From NCBI GenBank assembly GCA_000752215.1, contig CCFG01000004.1:38893-102892 (forward strand): DNA of 64,000 nt. The letters are read 5' to 3'. Shown here piece by piece: positions 8,320 to 17,650 of the stretch. The position numbers and the translations under genes were made by a program. The DNA is from a bacterium MS4. GTDB lineage: Bacteria > Bacillota > Clostridia > Oscillospirales > Acutalibacteraceae. The notes below the pieces were generated by a model. That model worked only from the letters and a program-made list of their open reading frames with translations, was not told where the DNA came from and searched no databases. Each line of letters starts with the position of its first letter. The first letter of the stretch is position 1.

Positions 8320-10083
8320 TTATTTCAGGTTGCTCTTCAGAGTATCGAGCTGACTCCTCAGCTCCTTCGGAAGCTTATCGCCGAACTTCTTGTAGAATTC
8401 CTCAATGCCCTCGGACTCTTTGACCCACTGATCGTTCTTGATTTCAAGAATGCTCTTAAGGGTGTCTACGCTGAAGTCAAGGCCTTCCAGATTGATATCC
8501 TCCGCCTTCGGAACAAAGCCGATCGGAGTCTTGACGGCGTCGGCCTTCCCGTCGCAGCGGTTGACGATCCACTCCAGCACGCGGAGGTTGTCACCGAAGC
8601 CCGGCCAAATAAAGTGGCCTTCCTCGTCAAGACGGAACCAGTTGACGTTGAAAATCTTCGGAGCCTTATCGCCGAGCTTTTCGCCCATTTCAATCCAGTG
8701 CTTGAAGTAGTCGCCCATATGGTAACCGCAGAAGGGCAGCATCGCCATCGGGTCACGGCGGACTACGCCGACTGCGCCGGTCGCGGCAGCGGTTGTTTCA
8801 GAAGCCATGATGGAACCGACGAACACGCCGTTGTTCCAGTCACGGGACTGATAAACCAGCGGAGTGGTCTGTGCGCGGCGGCCGCCGAAGATGATGGCGG
8901 AAATCGGAACGCCGGCGCCCTTGTCAAACTCGGGGCTGACGCAGGGGCAGTTCTTTGCGGGAGCGGTAAAGCGGCTGTTCGGATGAGCGCCCTTCTGGTC
9001 GGAAGTGGTGCCGTCCCAGGGCTCGCCTTTCCAGTTGATCGCATTCTTCGGGGGATTCTTGTCCAAACCTTCCCACCAGACGGTGTTGTCGTCCAGATTC
9101 TGAGCAACATTGGTGAAGATGGTGCCGGACTGTGTGGAAGCAAGCGCGTTCGGATTTGACTTTACGTTTGTGCCGGGGGCAACGCCGAAGAATCCGTTTT
9201 CAGGATTGATCGCGTACAGCCTGCCGTCCGGACCCTGGCGCATCCAGGCGATATCGTCGCCGACCGTCCAGACCTTATAGCCCTTCTTGCGGTAGCCTTC
9301 CGGCGGAATCAGCATCGCCAGGTTGGTCTTTCCGCAGGCGGACGGGAACGCGGCGGCGACATATTTGATTTCGCCCTGCGGGTTTTCAATGCCGAGAATC
9401 AGCATATGCTCCGCCATCCAGCCCTCGGTCTTGCCAAGGTAGGAAGCGATGCGCAGCGCAAAGCATTTTTTGCCCAGCAGAACGTTTCCGCCGTAGCCGG
9501 AGTTGACGGAGATAATGGTGTTGTCCTCCGGGAAGTGGCAGATGTATCTCTTTTCCGCGTCGATGTCGCACTTACAGTGCAGACCCTTTACCCAGTCGGT
9601 GCTGTCGCCCAGCGTATCCCAGACCTTCTGGCCCACACGGGTCATAATCGCCATATTTAATACAACATAAATGGAATCTGTGAGCTCTACGCCGATTTTT
9701 GCGAGCGGCGAGCCGATCGGGCCCATGGAATAGGGAATCACATACATGGTGCGGCCCCTGTAGCTGCCTCTTGCAATGTCGTAAAGCATTTTATAGGTTT
9801 CCTGAGGGTCCTTCCAGTGGTTGGTCGGGCCTGCATCCTCTTCTTTGCGGGAGCAGATAAAGGTCCTGTCCTCAACGCGGGCAACGTCGTTTACCGCGGT
9901 GCGGTGCAGGTAGCAGCCAGGAAGTTTTTCCTGATTCAGCTTGATGAGTTCTCCCGAAGTACAGGCTTCGGCGCGCAATGCCTCAAGCTGAGCCTCTGAC
10001 CCGTCAATCCAGACTAATTTATCCGGACCAACAAGTGCTTTCATTTCCTCAATCCAGTTCAAAACAGACTTGTTGCTTGTCAT
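8320..10083 (-). CDS. pckG: Phosphoenolpyruvate carboxykinase (GTP type)
   Basis: 587-residue PEPCK of the GTP-dependent family, interconverting oxaloacetate and PEP. The phosphate-binding loop FPSACGKTNLAMLIPP is at residues 246-261; the lid and substrate segments RRAQTTPLVYQSRDWNNGV and the guanine-site aromatic-rich region FNVNWFRLDEEGHFIWPGFG are present. Length matches the family. In anaerobes it often works in the PEP-to-oxaloacetate (fermentative) direction; that direction is inference. It is monocistronic with a good sigma-A promoter and its own terminator. Confidence 0.97.
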   Translation of the reverse strand: MTSNKSVLNWIEEMKALVGPDKLVWIDGSEAQLEALRAEACTSGELIKLNQEKLPGCYLHRTAVNDVARVEDRTFICSRKEEDAGPTNHWKDPQETYKMLYDIARGSYRGRTMYVIPYSMGPIGSPLAKIGVELTDSIYVVLNMAIMTRVGQKVWDTLGDSTDWVKGLHCKCDIDAEKRYICHFPEDNTIISVNSGYGGNVLLGKKCFALRIASYLGKTEGWMAEHMLILGIENPQGEIKYVAAAFPSACGKTNLAMLIPPEGYRKKGYKVWTVGDDIAWMRQGPDGRLYAINPENGFFGVAPGTNVKSNPNALASTQSGTIFTNVAQNLDDNTVWWEGLDKNPPKNAINWKGEPWDGTTSDQKGAHPNSRFTAPAKNCPCVSPEFDKGAGVPISAIIFGGRRAQTTPLVYQSRDWNNGVFVGSIMASETTAAATGAVGVVRRDPMAMLPFCGYHMGDYFKHWIEMGEKLGDKAPKIFNVNWFRLDEEGHFIWPGFGDNLRVLEWIVNRCDGKADAVKTPIGFVPKAEDINLEGLDFSVDTLKSILEIKNDQWVKESEGIEEFYKKFGDKLPKELRSQLDTLKSNLK

Positions 10084-10138
10084 GACTCATTTCTCCTTCC
10101 GGTCCAATGACCTTCCAAAATTGATGATATTGGTTCTC

Positions 10139-10167
10139 ATTATAATACATTGCGGCGTTTTAATCAA
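10139..10167 (-). promoter_or_regulatory. Sigma-A promoter of pckG
   Basis: On the minus strand, TTGATT (10162-10167), a 17-base spacer and TATAAT (10139-10144) lie 56 bases before the pckG start. Confidence 0.8.
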
Positions 10168-10245
10168 TCTTGAAATATTGAATTTGTTAAAAATTTACCA
10201 TAGTAAAATGCACAAAGCTTTTGCTCCACTTTTGGAGGATTTTCA

Positions 10246-11256
10246 TCAGCTTCCTTCAATCGGCAGCGCAGCGTGAGCATTCAGGTCCATTTTCGCAATG
10301 TTTCCTGCAAGAAACTCATAGTATCCCTGCGCGCCGACCATGGCGGCGTTGTCCCCGCACAGCTTCAGCTCCGGCATATAAAATTCCCAGCCGCGGTCCC
10401 CGCATTCCTTCTGCAGGCGGCTGCGCAGAAGAGAATTGGCGGAAACGCCGCCCGCGATCACCAGCTTGGTGCTGCCGGTATCCTGCGCGGCCTTCACAAA
10501 ATTTTTGACCAGACAGTCGACCACCGCCTTGCGGAACGAAGCCGCCAGGTCCTGCACCGGCAAAGTCTGTCCCTTCTGCTGCGCGTTGTGGATCAGATTG
10601 ATGACCGACGTTTTCAGCCCGGAAAAGCTGTAATCGTACGGCGAGCCGTCCACCGTCGGGTGCGGCAGCGGAAAGGCTTTGGGATTCCCGCCCTCGGCGC
10701 GCCTGTCCATCTCCACTCCTCCGGGGTAAGGCATCCCCATGGCTCTTGCGGCCTTGTCAAAGGCCTCGCCCGCCGCGTCGTCGCGCGTGCGGCCCAAAAC
10801 ATGAAGGTCCGTATAATCCTTTACCTCCACAATATGGCTGTGGCCGCCGGAGACGATCAGGCACAGAAACGGCGGCTTCAGCTTCGGTGAAGTGATGTAG
10901 TTCGCGGCGATGTGTGAGCGGAGATGGTGCACCGGCACGATCGGCTTTCCGGAGGACAGGGCCAGCCCCTTTGCAAAATTCACGCCCACCAGCAGCGCGC
11001 CGATCAGTCCGGGCGCGTAGGTGACGGCGATGGCGTCGACCCCGTCCAGCGTCATTCCCGCGTCGTCAAGGGCTTTCTGCGTAACGCCCACAATCGCTTC
11101 GCAGTGACGGCGCGACGCGATTTCCGGCACGACGCCGCCGTAAAGTTTGTGTTCCTCTACCTGTGAGGCAACCACCGAAGACAGAACCGTTCTTCCGTCC
11201 TCCACCACTGCGGCGGCGGTTTCGTCGCAGGAGCTTTCCAGTGCTAAAATCCGCAT
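10246..11256 (-). CDS. tsaD: tRNA N6-adenosine threonylcarbamoyltransferase TsaD
   Basis: 336 residues, the canonical TsaD/Gcp length. The start MRILALESSCDETAAAVVED and the metal-binding HxxxH (H111 and H115 in VHHLRSHIAAN) are diagnostic, as is the ASNK-fold segment VIAGGVSANSLLR. With TsaB and TsaE (not in this window) it installs the threonylcarbamoyl group of t6A37 in ANN-decoding tRNAs. It is the last gene of the polA-rlmA-GT-rimI-tsaD transcript, 75 bases after rimI, with AAGGGG upstream of the ATG. Confidence 0.97.
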   Translation of the reverse strand: MRILALESSCDETAAAVVEDGRTVLSSVVASQVEEHKLYGGVVPEIASRRHCEAIVGVTQKALDDAGMTLDGVDAIAVTYAPGLIGALLVGVNFAKGLALSSGKPIVPVHHLRSHIAANYITSPKLKPPFLCLIVSGGHSHIVEVKDYTDLHVLGRTRDDAAGEAFDKAARAMGMPYPGGVEMDRRAEGGNPKAFPLPHPTVDGSPYDYSFSGLKTSVINLIHNAQQKGQTLPVQDLAASFRKAVVDCLVKNFVKAAQDTGSTKLVIAGGVSANSLLRSRLQKECGDRGWEFYMPELKLCGDNAAMVGAQGYYEFLAGNIAKMDLNAHAALPIEGS

Positions 11257-11331
11257 TCTCTATTTTCCCCTTATTCTTTAAAATAAAACCGTCCGGCCCG
11301 CTGTCTGACGGAAAACCGGCGCGTTCATCCT

Positions 11332-11781
11332 TTAATTCTGAAAAAATCTCGTCATCAGCAGCGCGTCCTCTTTCGGCGCCGTGTAAAAGTCCTTCCTGAC
11401 CCCGACCGGCTCAAAGCCGAGCCCAGCGTAAAGCGCGACGGCGGCGGCATTGCTCCGCCGCACCTCCAGCGTCATAAATTCCGCATGGTTCTTGACCGCG
11501 GCATCTATTAGATACCGCACCAGCGCCCGCGCGATCCCCCTCCGGCGATAGCCGGGGTGGACGCAGACCTTGTCGATATAGCATTCCCCGCAGATACAGT
11601 GCATTCCCGCACAGCCCACGGTTTCCCCCCCGCACTCTGCCGCGGAGAAACAGGCCGTATCGCTGGAGAGCTCCGCGCGGAGCCCTCCGGGCGGCCAGGG
11701 GTCCGAAAAGCAAAGGGCGTCGAGCTTTTCCAGCGTGCCGAGGTGCTCCTCGCCCATCGGCACGATCCGCACCCCGCTCAT
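11332..11781 (-). CDS. rimI: Ribosomal-protein-alanine N-acetyltransferase RimI
   Basis: 149-residue GNAT acetyltransferase. The acetyl-CoA loop is visible in CVHPGYRRRGIARALVRYLI (about residues 72-91), and ALYAGLGFEPVGVRKDFY is the typical RimI C-terminal motif. RimI acetylates the N-terminus of ribosomal protein S18 and is often encoded with tsaD/tsaB, as here. The ATG overlaps the stop of the upstream membrane glycosyltransferase by four bases. Confidence 0.9.
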   Translation of the reverse strand: MSGVRIVPMGEEHLGTLEKLDALCFSDPWPPGGLRAELSSDTACFSAAECGGETVGCAGMHCICGECYIDKVCVHPGYRRRGIARALVRYLIDAAVKNHAEFMTLEVRRSNAAAVALYAGLGFEPVGVRKDFYTAPKEDALLMTRFFQN

Positions 11782-12944
11782 CCCGGCACCTGCCCCGGCT
11801 GCTCCGACTGAAGGTCAATCTGCCGCACCGTGTGCCTGGCAACCTGTATCAGAATAAAAAGCATAATGACCGCCAGCAGCTGCACGCTGAAAAAGTCCGT
11901 GTTGAACAGGTTGTGGCAGACGGCGTAGGTGGAGCTTAGCACCGTGACCACCGGCACGTAGAGCATCTTCGGGAAATAAAACGCAAAGACGACCGACAGG
12001 ATATCCGCCAGATAAAAATACCGCTCGTGCATATGCGGAAGGATGAACGGTAAAAGCAGCGCGAAAAAGAGCGCCAGCGAAACAAACAGCTCGTCCGTAA
12101 AAACGAACTTCCTTTTATATAGATAGAACAGCGCGGAAATGGTCAGCGCGCCGGCCAGAATCACCGCGGCGGCGCTGATGTACTCCGGCGTGTCTTCCGG
12201 CAGCCAGGTGTACAGGTTCGGCAGGAACATGGCAATCATCTTATACTGCCCCGCCTGGGAAAAATATACCGTCAGAAGTCCCCTCATGCTGCGCCCCAGA
12301 AACATTGCGGGAAGGATGGCCAACAGATACACGAACGGAATCATCAGGAAGGTGCTGAGGCGCACCCTGCGCTTGACGAGCAGGAGCAGCAAAAATGGCG
12401 CCAGAAACACCGCCTGTAGTTTAAAGACAAACGCGATGGCAAAGGCGGCGACCGCCTGATATTCCTTATCCAGCATGAAATAGTACACACAGGCGACGAG
12501 CGCGGCGGTAAAAATCGCGTCGCACTGCCCCCATACAGCCGAATTCAGCACCACGCTCGGCAAAAACAGAACAGCCGCGTATGCCATTCCTCCGTACAGA
12601 GGGTCGTCAACCTTCAGCCGGACCGTTTTCATCACGTAAACGGCCAGAACAATGTCCGCCAGGCTGGAAACAAGCTTAATGGCGGTCAGCCCGGAAACGG
12701 GAAGATATGTAAACCCGGCAAGCAGATAGAGATAGGTCGGCATATAATCGCCGATATTCATCCCCACCGCCGCAAAGCCGCCGTTCTCCTTCAGCGCGGT
12801 GTACCATCCCTGCAAAAACTGGTGGTAATCCCCGGACTCAAACGGGAAAAGCAGAAAACGGCACAGCAGGGCCAGCACCGTAATCAAAACAAGGAAGCCC
12901 ATGTTTTCAAACTGTTCGTTTGTCAGCTCTTTGCGCCTGCGCAA
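11778..12944 (-). CDS. Polytopic GT-C-type glycosyltransferase
   Basis: 388-residue membrane protein with about ten hydrophobic helices. An early acidic loop (FPFESGDYHQFLQGWY) and the HMHERYFYLADILSV segment near residue 300 resemble GT-C mannosyl-/glucosyltransferases that use polyprenyl-phosphate sugars (PIG-M/GT87-like). Substrate unknown. The start is a TTG at 12944, preceded by GGTGGGAG; it overlaps the end of rlmA by 22 bases, and its stop overlaps rimI by four. Its place in a DNA/RNA-modification operon looks accidental. Confidence 0.75.
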   Translation of the reverse strand: MRRRKELTNEQFENMGFLVLITVLALLCRFLLFPFESGDYHQFLQGWYTALKENGGFAAVGMNIGDYMPTYLYLLAGFTYLPVSGLTAIKLVSSLADIVLAVYVMKTVRLKVDDPLYGGMAYAAVLFLPSVVLNSAVWGQCDAIFTAALVACVYYFMLDKEYQAVAAFAIAFVFKLQAVFLAPFLLLLLVKRRVRLSTFLMIPFVYLLAILPAMFLGRSMRGLLTVYFSQAGQYKMIAMFLPNLYTWLPEDTPEYISAAAVILAGALTISALFYLYKRKFVFTDELFVSLALFFALLLPFILPHMHERYFYLADILSVVFAFYFPKMLYVPVVTVLSSTYAVCHNLFNTDFFSVQLLAVIMLFILIQVARHTVRQIDLQSEQPGQVPG

Positions 12945-13771
12945 TTTTCTCCCACCTTTTCATAGATTAGAAAATCAAATTTCAGATGCGTTTCCAGTGT
13001 CCGTACCTGTTTCAGCCGCTGTACGCCCTCCGCCCCGGTTTTGTAGAAATAGGGCGTCATGGCGAACAGGTCCTGAATCAACGTGCCGGAAATCACGGCG
13101 TCGGTCTGTGCCGGCACGCGGCCGATAAAGGCAAATCCGCTGTAATCCGCCTCAGAGGACTCGTTTTCATAGGGCTCGTCGTACAGGATTTCCTTTAACC
13201 CGTACAAATGACGGCGGCCCGGCACGGCTAAAATCAGAATTCCCCCCGGTTTGAGCACGCGGTTCAGCTCGCTTTCCACCACCGGCGCGAACACGTCCAG
13301 TACGAGGTCCGCCGCGCCGTCCGAAACAGGGATGCCGAAGCTGCTGGCAACGGCGAAGGAAATCGCTTTGTATTTTTTCGCCGCGGCTTTTACCGCGAAC
13401 TTGGAGATATCGAACCCAAAGACCTGCGGGGCAAACCCATGGGAAAGCAGTTCTTCGCGGAGCCGCCCGGTATAGTAGCCCTCCCCGCAGCCCGCGTCAA
13501 GGATGATTGGACTTTTTGTGCGGGAATATGCGCGCACCAGCTCATTGAGCTTGTCGCTGAAAAGCCGGTAGGCGCCGGATTCCAGAAAACGCCGGCGCGA
13601 CGCGGTCATTTCCTGATTGTCGCCGGGTACTTTGGCGTGCATTTTGTTCGGCGGCAGAAGGTGGACATAGCCCTCCCCCGCAATATCGTAGCTGTGCCCG
13701 TTTTTGCAGACATAGGCCTTCTCAAGCCTGTCCAGCTTTTCCCCGCAGACGGGACAGGTGAAAATGGTCAT
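12923..13771 (-). CDS. rlmA: 23S rRNA guanine-N1-methyltransferase RlmA family
   Basis: 282 residues. An N-terminal zinc finger (CPVCGEKL...CKNGHSYD, residues 5-28) is followed by a class I SAM methyltransferase with motif LDAGCGEGYYTGRLRE near residue 95. This arrangement is specific for RlmA, which methylates a guanine in helix 35 of 23S rRNA (G745/G748 region). Whether this is the RlmA-I or RlmA-II (tylosin-resistance) type cannot be told by eye. The ATG overlaps the polA stop (ATGA). Confidence 0.9.
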   Translation of the reverse strand: MTIFTCPVCGEKLDRLEKAYVCKNGHSYDIAGEGYVHLLPPNKMHAKVPGDNQEMTASRRRFLESGAYRLFSDKLNELVRAYSRTKSPIILDAGCGEGYYTGRLREELLSHGFAPQVFGFDISKFAVKAAAKKYKAISFAVASSFGIPVSDGAADLVLDVFAPVVESELNRVLKPGGILILAVPGRRHLYGLKEILYDEPYENESSEADYSGFAFIGRVPAQTDAVISGTLIQDLFAMTPYFYKTGAEGVQRLKQVRTLETHLKFDFLIYEKVGENCAGAKS

Positions 13772-16335
13772 GCCTTCGCCTCGTACCAGGTTTTCCCGAT
13801 TTTGGCCTCGGCAACCATCGGGACGGACAGGGAAACGGCATTCTCCATTTCCTCCGTCAGAATCCGCGCGGCCTTTTCCGCCTCGTCCTTCGGGGACTCC
13901 ACAATCAGTTCGTCGTGTACCTGTAAAATCAGACGGGACCGCATCTTCTCTTTTTCCAGCCGCTTTTCCACTTTCACCATGGCGATTTTGATGATATCGG
14001 CGGCGGCGCCCTGAATCGGCATATTGCGCGCCACCCGCTCGCCGAACGAGCGCATGTTGAAATTGCTGGAGGTCAGCTCCGGTAAGTAGCGCCGGCGGCC
14101 GAACATGGTCTCTGCGTAACCGGTCTCCTTCGCCAGCGCCACGACCTCTTTCATATACCGGTCGATCCCGGAATAGTGGGCAAGGTAATCCTTGATATAG
14201 GTATCGGCTTCGCTTCGCGTAACATGGATGTTCTTCGCGAGGGAAAACGCACCAATGCCGTACACGATACCGAAGTTGACCGCCTTGGCGCGGCTGCGCA
14301 TCACCGGGGTCACCATCTGCTCCGGCATATGGAACACCTGCGCCGCCGTGCTGCGGTGGATATCGTCGTTATTCAAAAACGCCTGTATCATATTTTTGTC
14401 GTTGGCAACGTGCGCCAGAACGCGCAGCTCAATCTGGGAGTAATCCGCGTCCACCAGCACCCAGTCCTCGCGCGCGACAAAGAAACGGCGCATTTCCCGG
14501 CCAAGGTCGGTGCGCACGGGGATGTTCTGCAGATTCGGCTCCGTGGAGCTGATGCGGCCCGTGCGCGTTTCCGTCTGGTTGAAATTGGAATGGATTCTCC
14601 CGTCGGGCGCGATCACCTTTAAAAGGCCCTCGCAGTAGGTGGATTTCAGCTTTGCCAGGCTGCGGTAATTCAGCACCAGCTCCACCGCCGGGTGCTCGTA
14701 GCGCAGGTTTTCCAGAATTTCCACCGCCGTGGAATAGCCGGTTTTTGTCTTTTTCCCGTGATTCAGCCCCAGCTTTTCAAACAGCGCTTCGCCCAGCTGT
14801 TTGGGGGAATTGATATTGAATTCATAGCCGACCGTTTCATAAATCTGCGTCTGGATCGTGTCGATCTGTGCCTGTAAAACCTCTCCGTACGAGCGGATGC
14901 CGTCCTTGTCCACGGCAAACCCGACGGTTTCCATGCGGGCCAGCACTTCCGCCAGGGGCATTTCGATGTTATTTAACAGCTCCGTCTGGTTTTTCTTCCC
15001 GATTTCACCGGCCAGCACGTCTGCAAGCGCGGGCATCACACAAGCGTCCGTCAGCCGGGCGTCCTCCTGCCGGGTCAGGGCAACGTCGTACTCCTGCGCC
15101 AGCCGGGACGGTTCGTAGCCGGACGCCGACGGGTTAAGCAGGTAAGCCGCCAGCATCGTGTCGATCCCGGGGCTTTTCAGCACGATATCCCGCGCCAGCA
15201 GCGCGGCGTAAAACGGCTTGATGTCATGCGTATTCTTACGGATGGTTTCGTCCTCACAGAGCCGTTTGATCCATCCGACGGCGTCGATCACATAAATCCG
15301 GCTGCCGCTGTTGAGATACAGCTTCAGGTTCCCGCCGTCATCCTCTGCGATAAAGTCGGCGCGGCCCGCCTTTTCAAGTTCCTTCAAAAGCGCCGCGGGG
15401 TCGGCGTTTTCCGCAACGCCCGGCGCGGCTTCCTCCGCTTTCTCCGCCTCCGGAGAAGCAGCGGGCTCGCGCAGGCCCATTTTGTCGATCAGCGAGAAAA
15501 ATTCCAGCTTTGCCATCAGGCGCGCGGCGGCGTCATTGTCGCAGGGCTGCGGAACATAGTGCGAAATTTCCAGATCGACCGGCGCGTCCGTGCGGATGGT
15601 CCCGAGGTAGCGGCTCAGATAAGCGGTTTCCTTGTCCCTGGCCAGCTTCTGGCGCATTCCTTCCTTGATATCCAGCGTATCGATATCTTGATAAATAGAA
15701 TCAAGATCGTGGTATTTCTGAATCAGGTCGCCCGCGCCCTTCGGGCCGATGCCCGCGACGCCCGGAATATTGTCCGACGAATCCCCCTGAATCGCCTTGA
15801 TGTCGATCAGCTGCTTCGGGGCCACGCCGTAGTCCTCCATAATTTTGGCCTCGTCGTAAACCGTGACCTGCGGCTGGCCGAATTTGGTCGCGGCAAGACG
15901 GACGCTGACACGCGGCCCGACCAGCTGAAGGCTGTCGCGGTCGCCGGTGGCGAGAATGCACTCGTCCCCGCTTTCACTGCACCGGTGCGCCAGCGTACCC
16001 AGAATATCGTCGGCCTCGAAGCCCTCGCACTCCACCAGACGGTAGCCCAGAAGCCGCAGCAGCTCCTTGAGGTTGGGAAGCTGCTGGGCCAGCTCTTCGG
16101 GCATCCCCTTGCGCTGCGCCTTGTAACCCGCGTATTCCTTGTGGCGAAAGGTCGGCGCGCGCATATCGAACGCGATGGCCACCGCGTCGGGGTCGGTTTC
16201 GTTTTTCAGTTTCTGCAGCATCGTCAGAAAACCGTAAATTCCGTTGGTAAAAATCCCTTCCTTCGTGGTCAGAAGGCGGATGCCGTAGAACGCACGGTTC
16301 AGTATGCTGTTTCCGTCAAGTACAAGCAGCTTCAT
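13768..16335 (-). CDS. polA: DNA polymerase I
   Basis: 855 residues. Residues 1 to about 290 form the 5'-3' (flap) exonuclease (MKLLVLDGNSILNRAFYGIR, then a helix-hairpin-helix DNIPGVAGIGPKGAGDLI). The middle region has the shape of the 3'-5' proofreading domain but lacks the acidic catalytic motifs (no DxE; HDIKPF replaces the exo II motif), as in Bacillus Pol I. The polymerase domain has motif A (DYSQIELRVLAH), motif B (RSRAKAVNFGIVYGI) and motif C (QVHDELIVE). It acts in Okazaki-fragment maturation and repair and leads a five-gene minus-strand operon. Confidence 0.97.
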   Translation of the reverse strand: MKLLVLDGNSILNRAFYGIRLLTTKEGIFTNGIYGFLTMLQKLKNETDPDAVAIAFDMRAPTFRHKEYAGYKAQRKGMPEELAQQLPNLKELLRLLGYRLVECEGFEADDILGTLAHRCSESGDECILATGDRDSLQLVGPRVSVRLAATKFGQPQVTVYDEAKIMEDYGVAPKQLIDIKAIQGDSSDNIPGVAGIGPKGAGDLIQKYHDLDSIYQDIDTLDIKEGMRQKLARDKETAYLSRYLGTIRTDAPVDLEISHYVPQPCDNDAAARLMAKLEFFSLIDKMGLREPAASPEAEKAEEAAPGVAENADPAALLKELEKAGRADFIAEDDGGNLKLYLNSGSRIYVIDAVGWIKRLCEDETIRKNTHDIKPFYAALLARDIVLKSPGIDTMLAAYLLNPSASGYEPSRLAQEYDVALTRQEDARLTDACVMPALADVLAGEIGKKNQTELLNNIEMPLAEVLARMETVGFAVDKDGIRSYGEVLQAQIDTIQTQIYETVGYEFNINSPKQLGEALFEKLGLNHGKKTKTGYSTAVEILENLRYEHPAVELVLNYRSLAKLKSTYCEGLLKVIAPDGRIHSNFNQTETRTGRISSTEPNLQNIPVRTDLGREMRRFFVAREDWVLVDADYSQIELRVLAHVANDKNMIQAFLNNDDIHRSTAAQVFHMPEQMVTPVMRSRAKAVNFGIVYGIGAFSLAKNIHVTRSEADTYIKDYLAHYSGIDRYMKEVVALAKETGYAETMFGRRRYLPELTSSNFNMRSFGERVARNMPIQGAAADIIKIAMVKVEKRLEKEKMRSRLILQVHDELIVESPKDEAEKAARILTEEMENAVSLSVPMVAEAKIGKTWYEAKA

Positions 16336-16464
16336 GTTGTTCTCCTTTTTCAGCGGTATCGTCTGCGGGCGGACCGGAAAGCAACACAGCCAGCCGGAAA
16401 GCCTCGCCTCTTTTCGAACATATACATTGGTATTATAGCACTTTCCAAAGAAAAAAATAAGTGT

Positions 16465-16470
16465 TATAAT
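16465..16470 (+). promoter_or_regulatory. Probable -10 element for dusB
   Basis: A TATAAT at about 16465-16470 lies some 35 bases upstream of the dusB ATG, with a poor -35 match (TTTCCA) 17 bases further up. GGAAAGGAA provides the ribosome binding site. The divergent polA start lies 168 bases away from the dusB start. Confidence 0.5.
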
Positions 16471-16503
16471 GAACGCGGATTTTAAAACGGAAAGGAATTT
16501 TGC

Positions 16504-17490
16504 ATGAAAATCGGCAATTTACAAATAGATGGCTTCGCCGTGCTCGCGCCGATGGCTGGCGTGGCTGACCGAGCTTTCCGAGAGACCTGCGTGCGCTTCG
16601 GGGCCTCCTATGCGGTCAGCGAAATGGTCAGTTCGAAGGGGCTTCAGTTCAACGACAAAAAGACCGGCGAGCTGATGGAGCTGAGCGGCACGGAGCGCCC
16701 GGCGGGCATCCAGCTTTTCGGCAGCGAGCCCGCCGTCATGGCACAGGCCGCGGAAAAGGCGATGAAATACCGCCCTGACATAATCGATATCAACATGGGC
16801 TGCCCCGCGCCGAAGGTGAGCTGCAGCGGCTCCGGCAGCGCACTGATGAAAAATCCCGGGCTCTGCGGAGAGATCGTCGCGGCGGTCAAAAGCGCCGTCC
16901 CCGTACCGGTCACGGTGAAAATGCGCAAGGGCTGGGACAGCGGCAGCATCAACGCGGTGGAAGTCGCCAAAATCTGCGAGGCCGCCGGTGCGGACGCCGT
17001 CACCGTCCACGGCCGCACGCGCGAGCAGATGTACGCCCCCAGCGCGGACTGGGAAATCATCCGTCAGGTCAAGCAGGCGGTCGGCATCCCCGTAATCGGA
17101 AACGGCGACGTTGTTTCCGCACAGACCGCCGCGCAGATACTGGAACAGACCGGCTGCGACGCGGTGATGGTCGGGCGCGGGGCGCTGGGCAACCCGTGGA
17201 TTTTTTCCCAGATCAACGCCTACCTGACCGATTCGTGCCGGATCGTCCCTCCGCCGGATATCCACGAGCGCATCCTGGTCATGCTGCGGCATATCCGGCT
17301 GATGTGCGAATACAAGGGCGAGCACCGCGCCATGAACGAGGCGCGCAAGCATGTGGGCTGGTACCTGAAAGGGATGAAAAACGCCGCGTCGTTCCGCCGC
17401 CGGGCGGGAGCTTTGGAAAGCTGGGAACAGCTGGAGGAGCTGGCCCGGGATATCCTTCTGGCGAACAGCGAACCCACACAGCCGCTATAA
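16504..17490 (+). CDS. dusB: tRNA-dihydrouridine synthase (DusB family)
   Basis: 328-residue FMN-dependent TIM-barrel enzyme that reduces uridine to dihydrouridine in tRNA D-loops. Diagnostic segments: VLAPMAGVADRAFR near the N-terminus, DINMGCPAPKV with the catalytic cysteine near residue 100, and VTVKMRKGWD then TVHGRTREQMY for FMN and phosphate binding. The C-terminal helical domain contains RKHVGWYLKG. It is monocistronic; the dispersed hairpin element downstream probably terminates it. Confidence 0.95.
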   Translation: MKIGNLQIDGFAVLAPMAGVADRAFRETCVRFGASYAVSEMVSSKGLQFNDKKTGELMELSGTERPAGIQLFGSEPAVMAQAAEKAMKYRPDIIDINMGCPAPKVSCSGSGSALMKNPGLCGEIVAAVKSAVPVPVTVKMRKGWDSGSINAVEVAKICEAAGADAVTVHGRTREQMYAPSADWEIIRQVKQAVGIPVIGNGDVVSAQTAAQILEQTGCDAVMVGRGALGNPWIFSQINAYLTDSCRIVPPPDIHERILVMLRHIRLMCEYKGEHRAMNEARKHVGWYLKGMKNAASFRRRAGALESWEQLEELARDILLANSEPTQPL

Positions 17491-17498
17491 CAGAAAAA

Positions 17499-17639
17499 GA
17501 GGCTGTCGCAAAATGGATTCTAGATAGCAGATCGCACGAAGCAATGCCTAAGAGCATGAAAATACGCCTCGAAACGACTTTCAGCAGTCCGATCGAGACG
17601 TATTTTTTGTACACTAAAGAGCCGTTTTGCAACAGCCCC
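17499..17639. repeat. MITE-like nested inverted repeat (copy A)
   Basis: Outer arms GGCTGTCGCAAAATGG (from 17501) and, on the opposite strand at 17622-17639, GGCTGTTGCAAAACGG pair with two mismatches. Inside is a second hairpin (AATACGCCTCGA at 17561-17572 with TCGAGACGTATT at 17593-17604). No coding sequence is present. The terminal GGCTGTTGCAAAA motif resembles IS-type terminal inverted repeats, suggesting a non-autonomous element. It sits between convergent dusB and a degV gene and could serve as a bidirectional terminator. Related inner hairpins occur near 35.6 and 63.7 kb. Confidence 0.75.
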
Positions 17640-17650
17640 TGCTATTTTCT

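Noticed and set aside
13768..16335. Proofreading-competent DNA polymerase I
   Set aside because: The exonuclease-like middle domain lacks its acidic catalytic residues, so only polymerase and flap nuclease functions are annotated.
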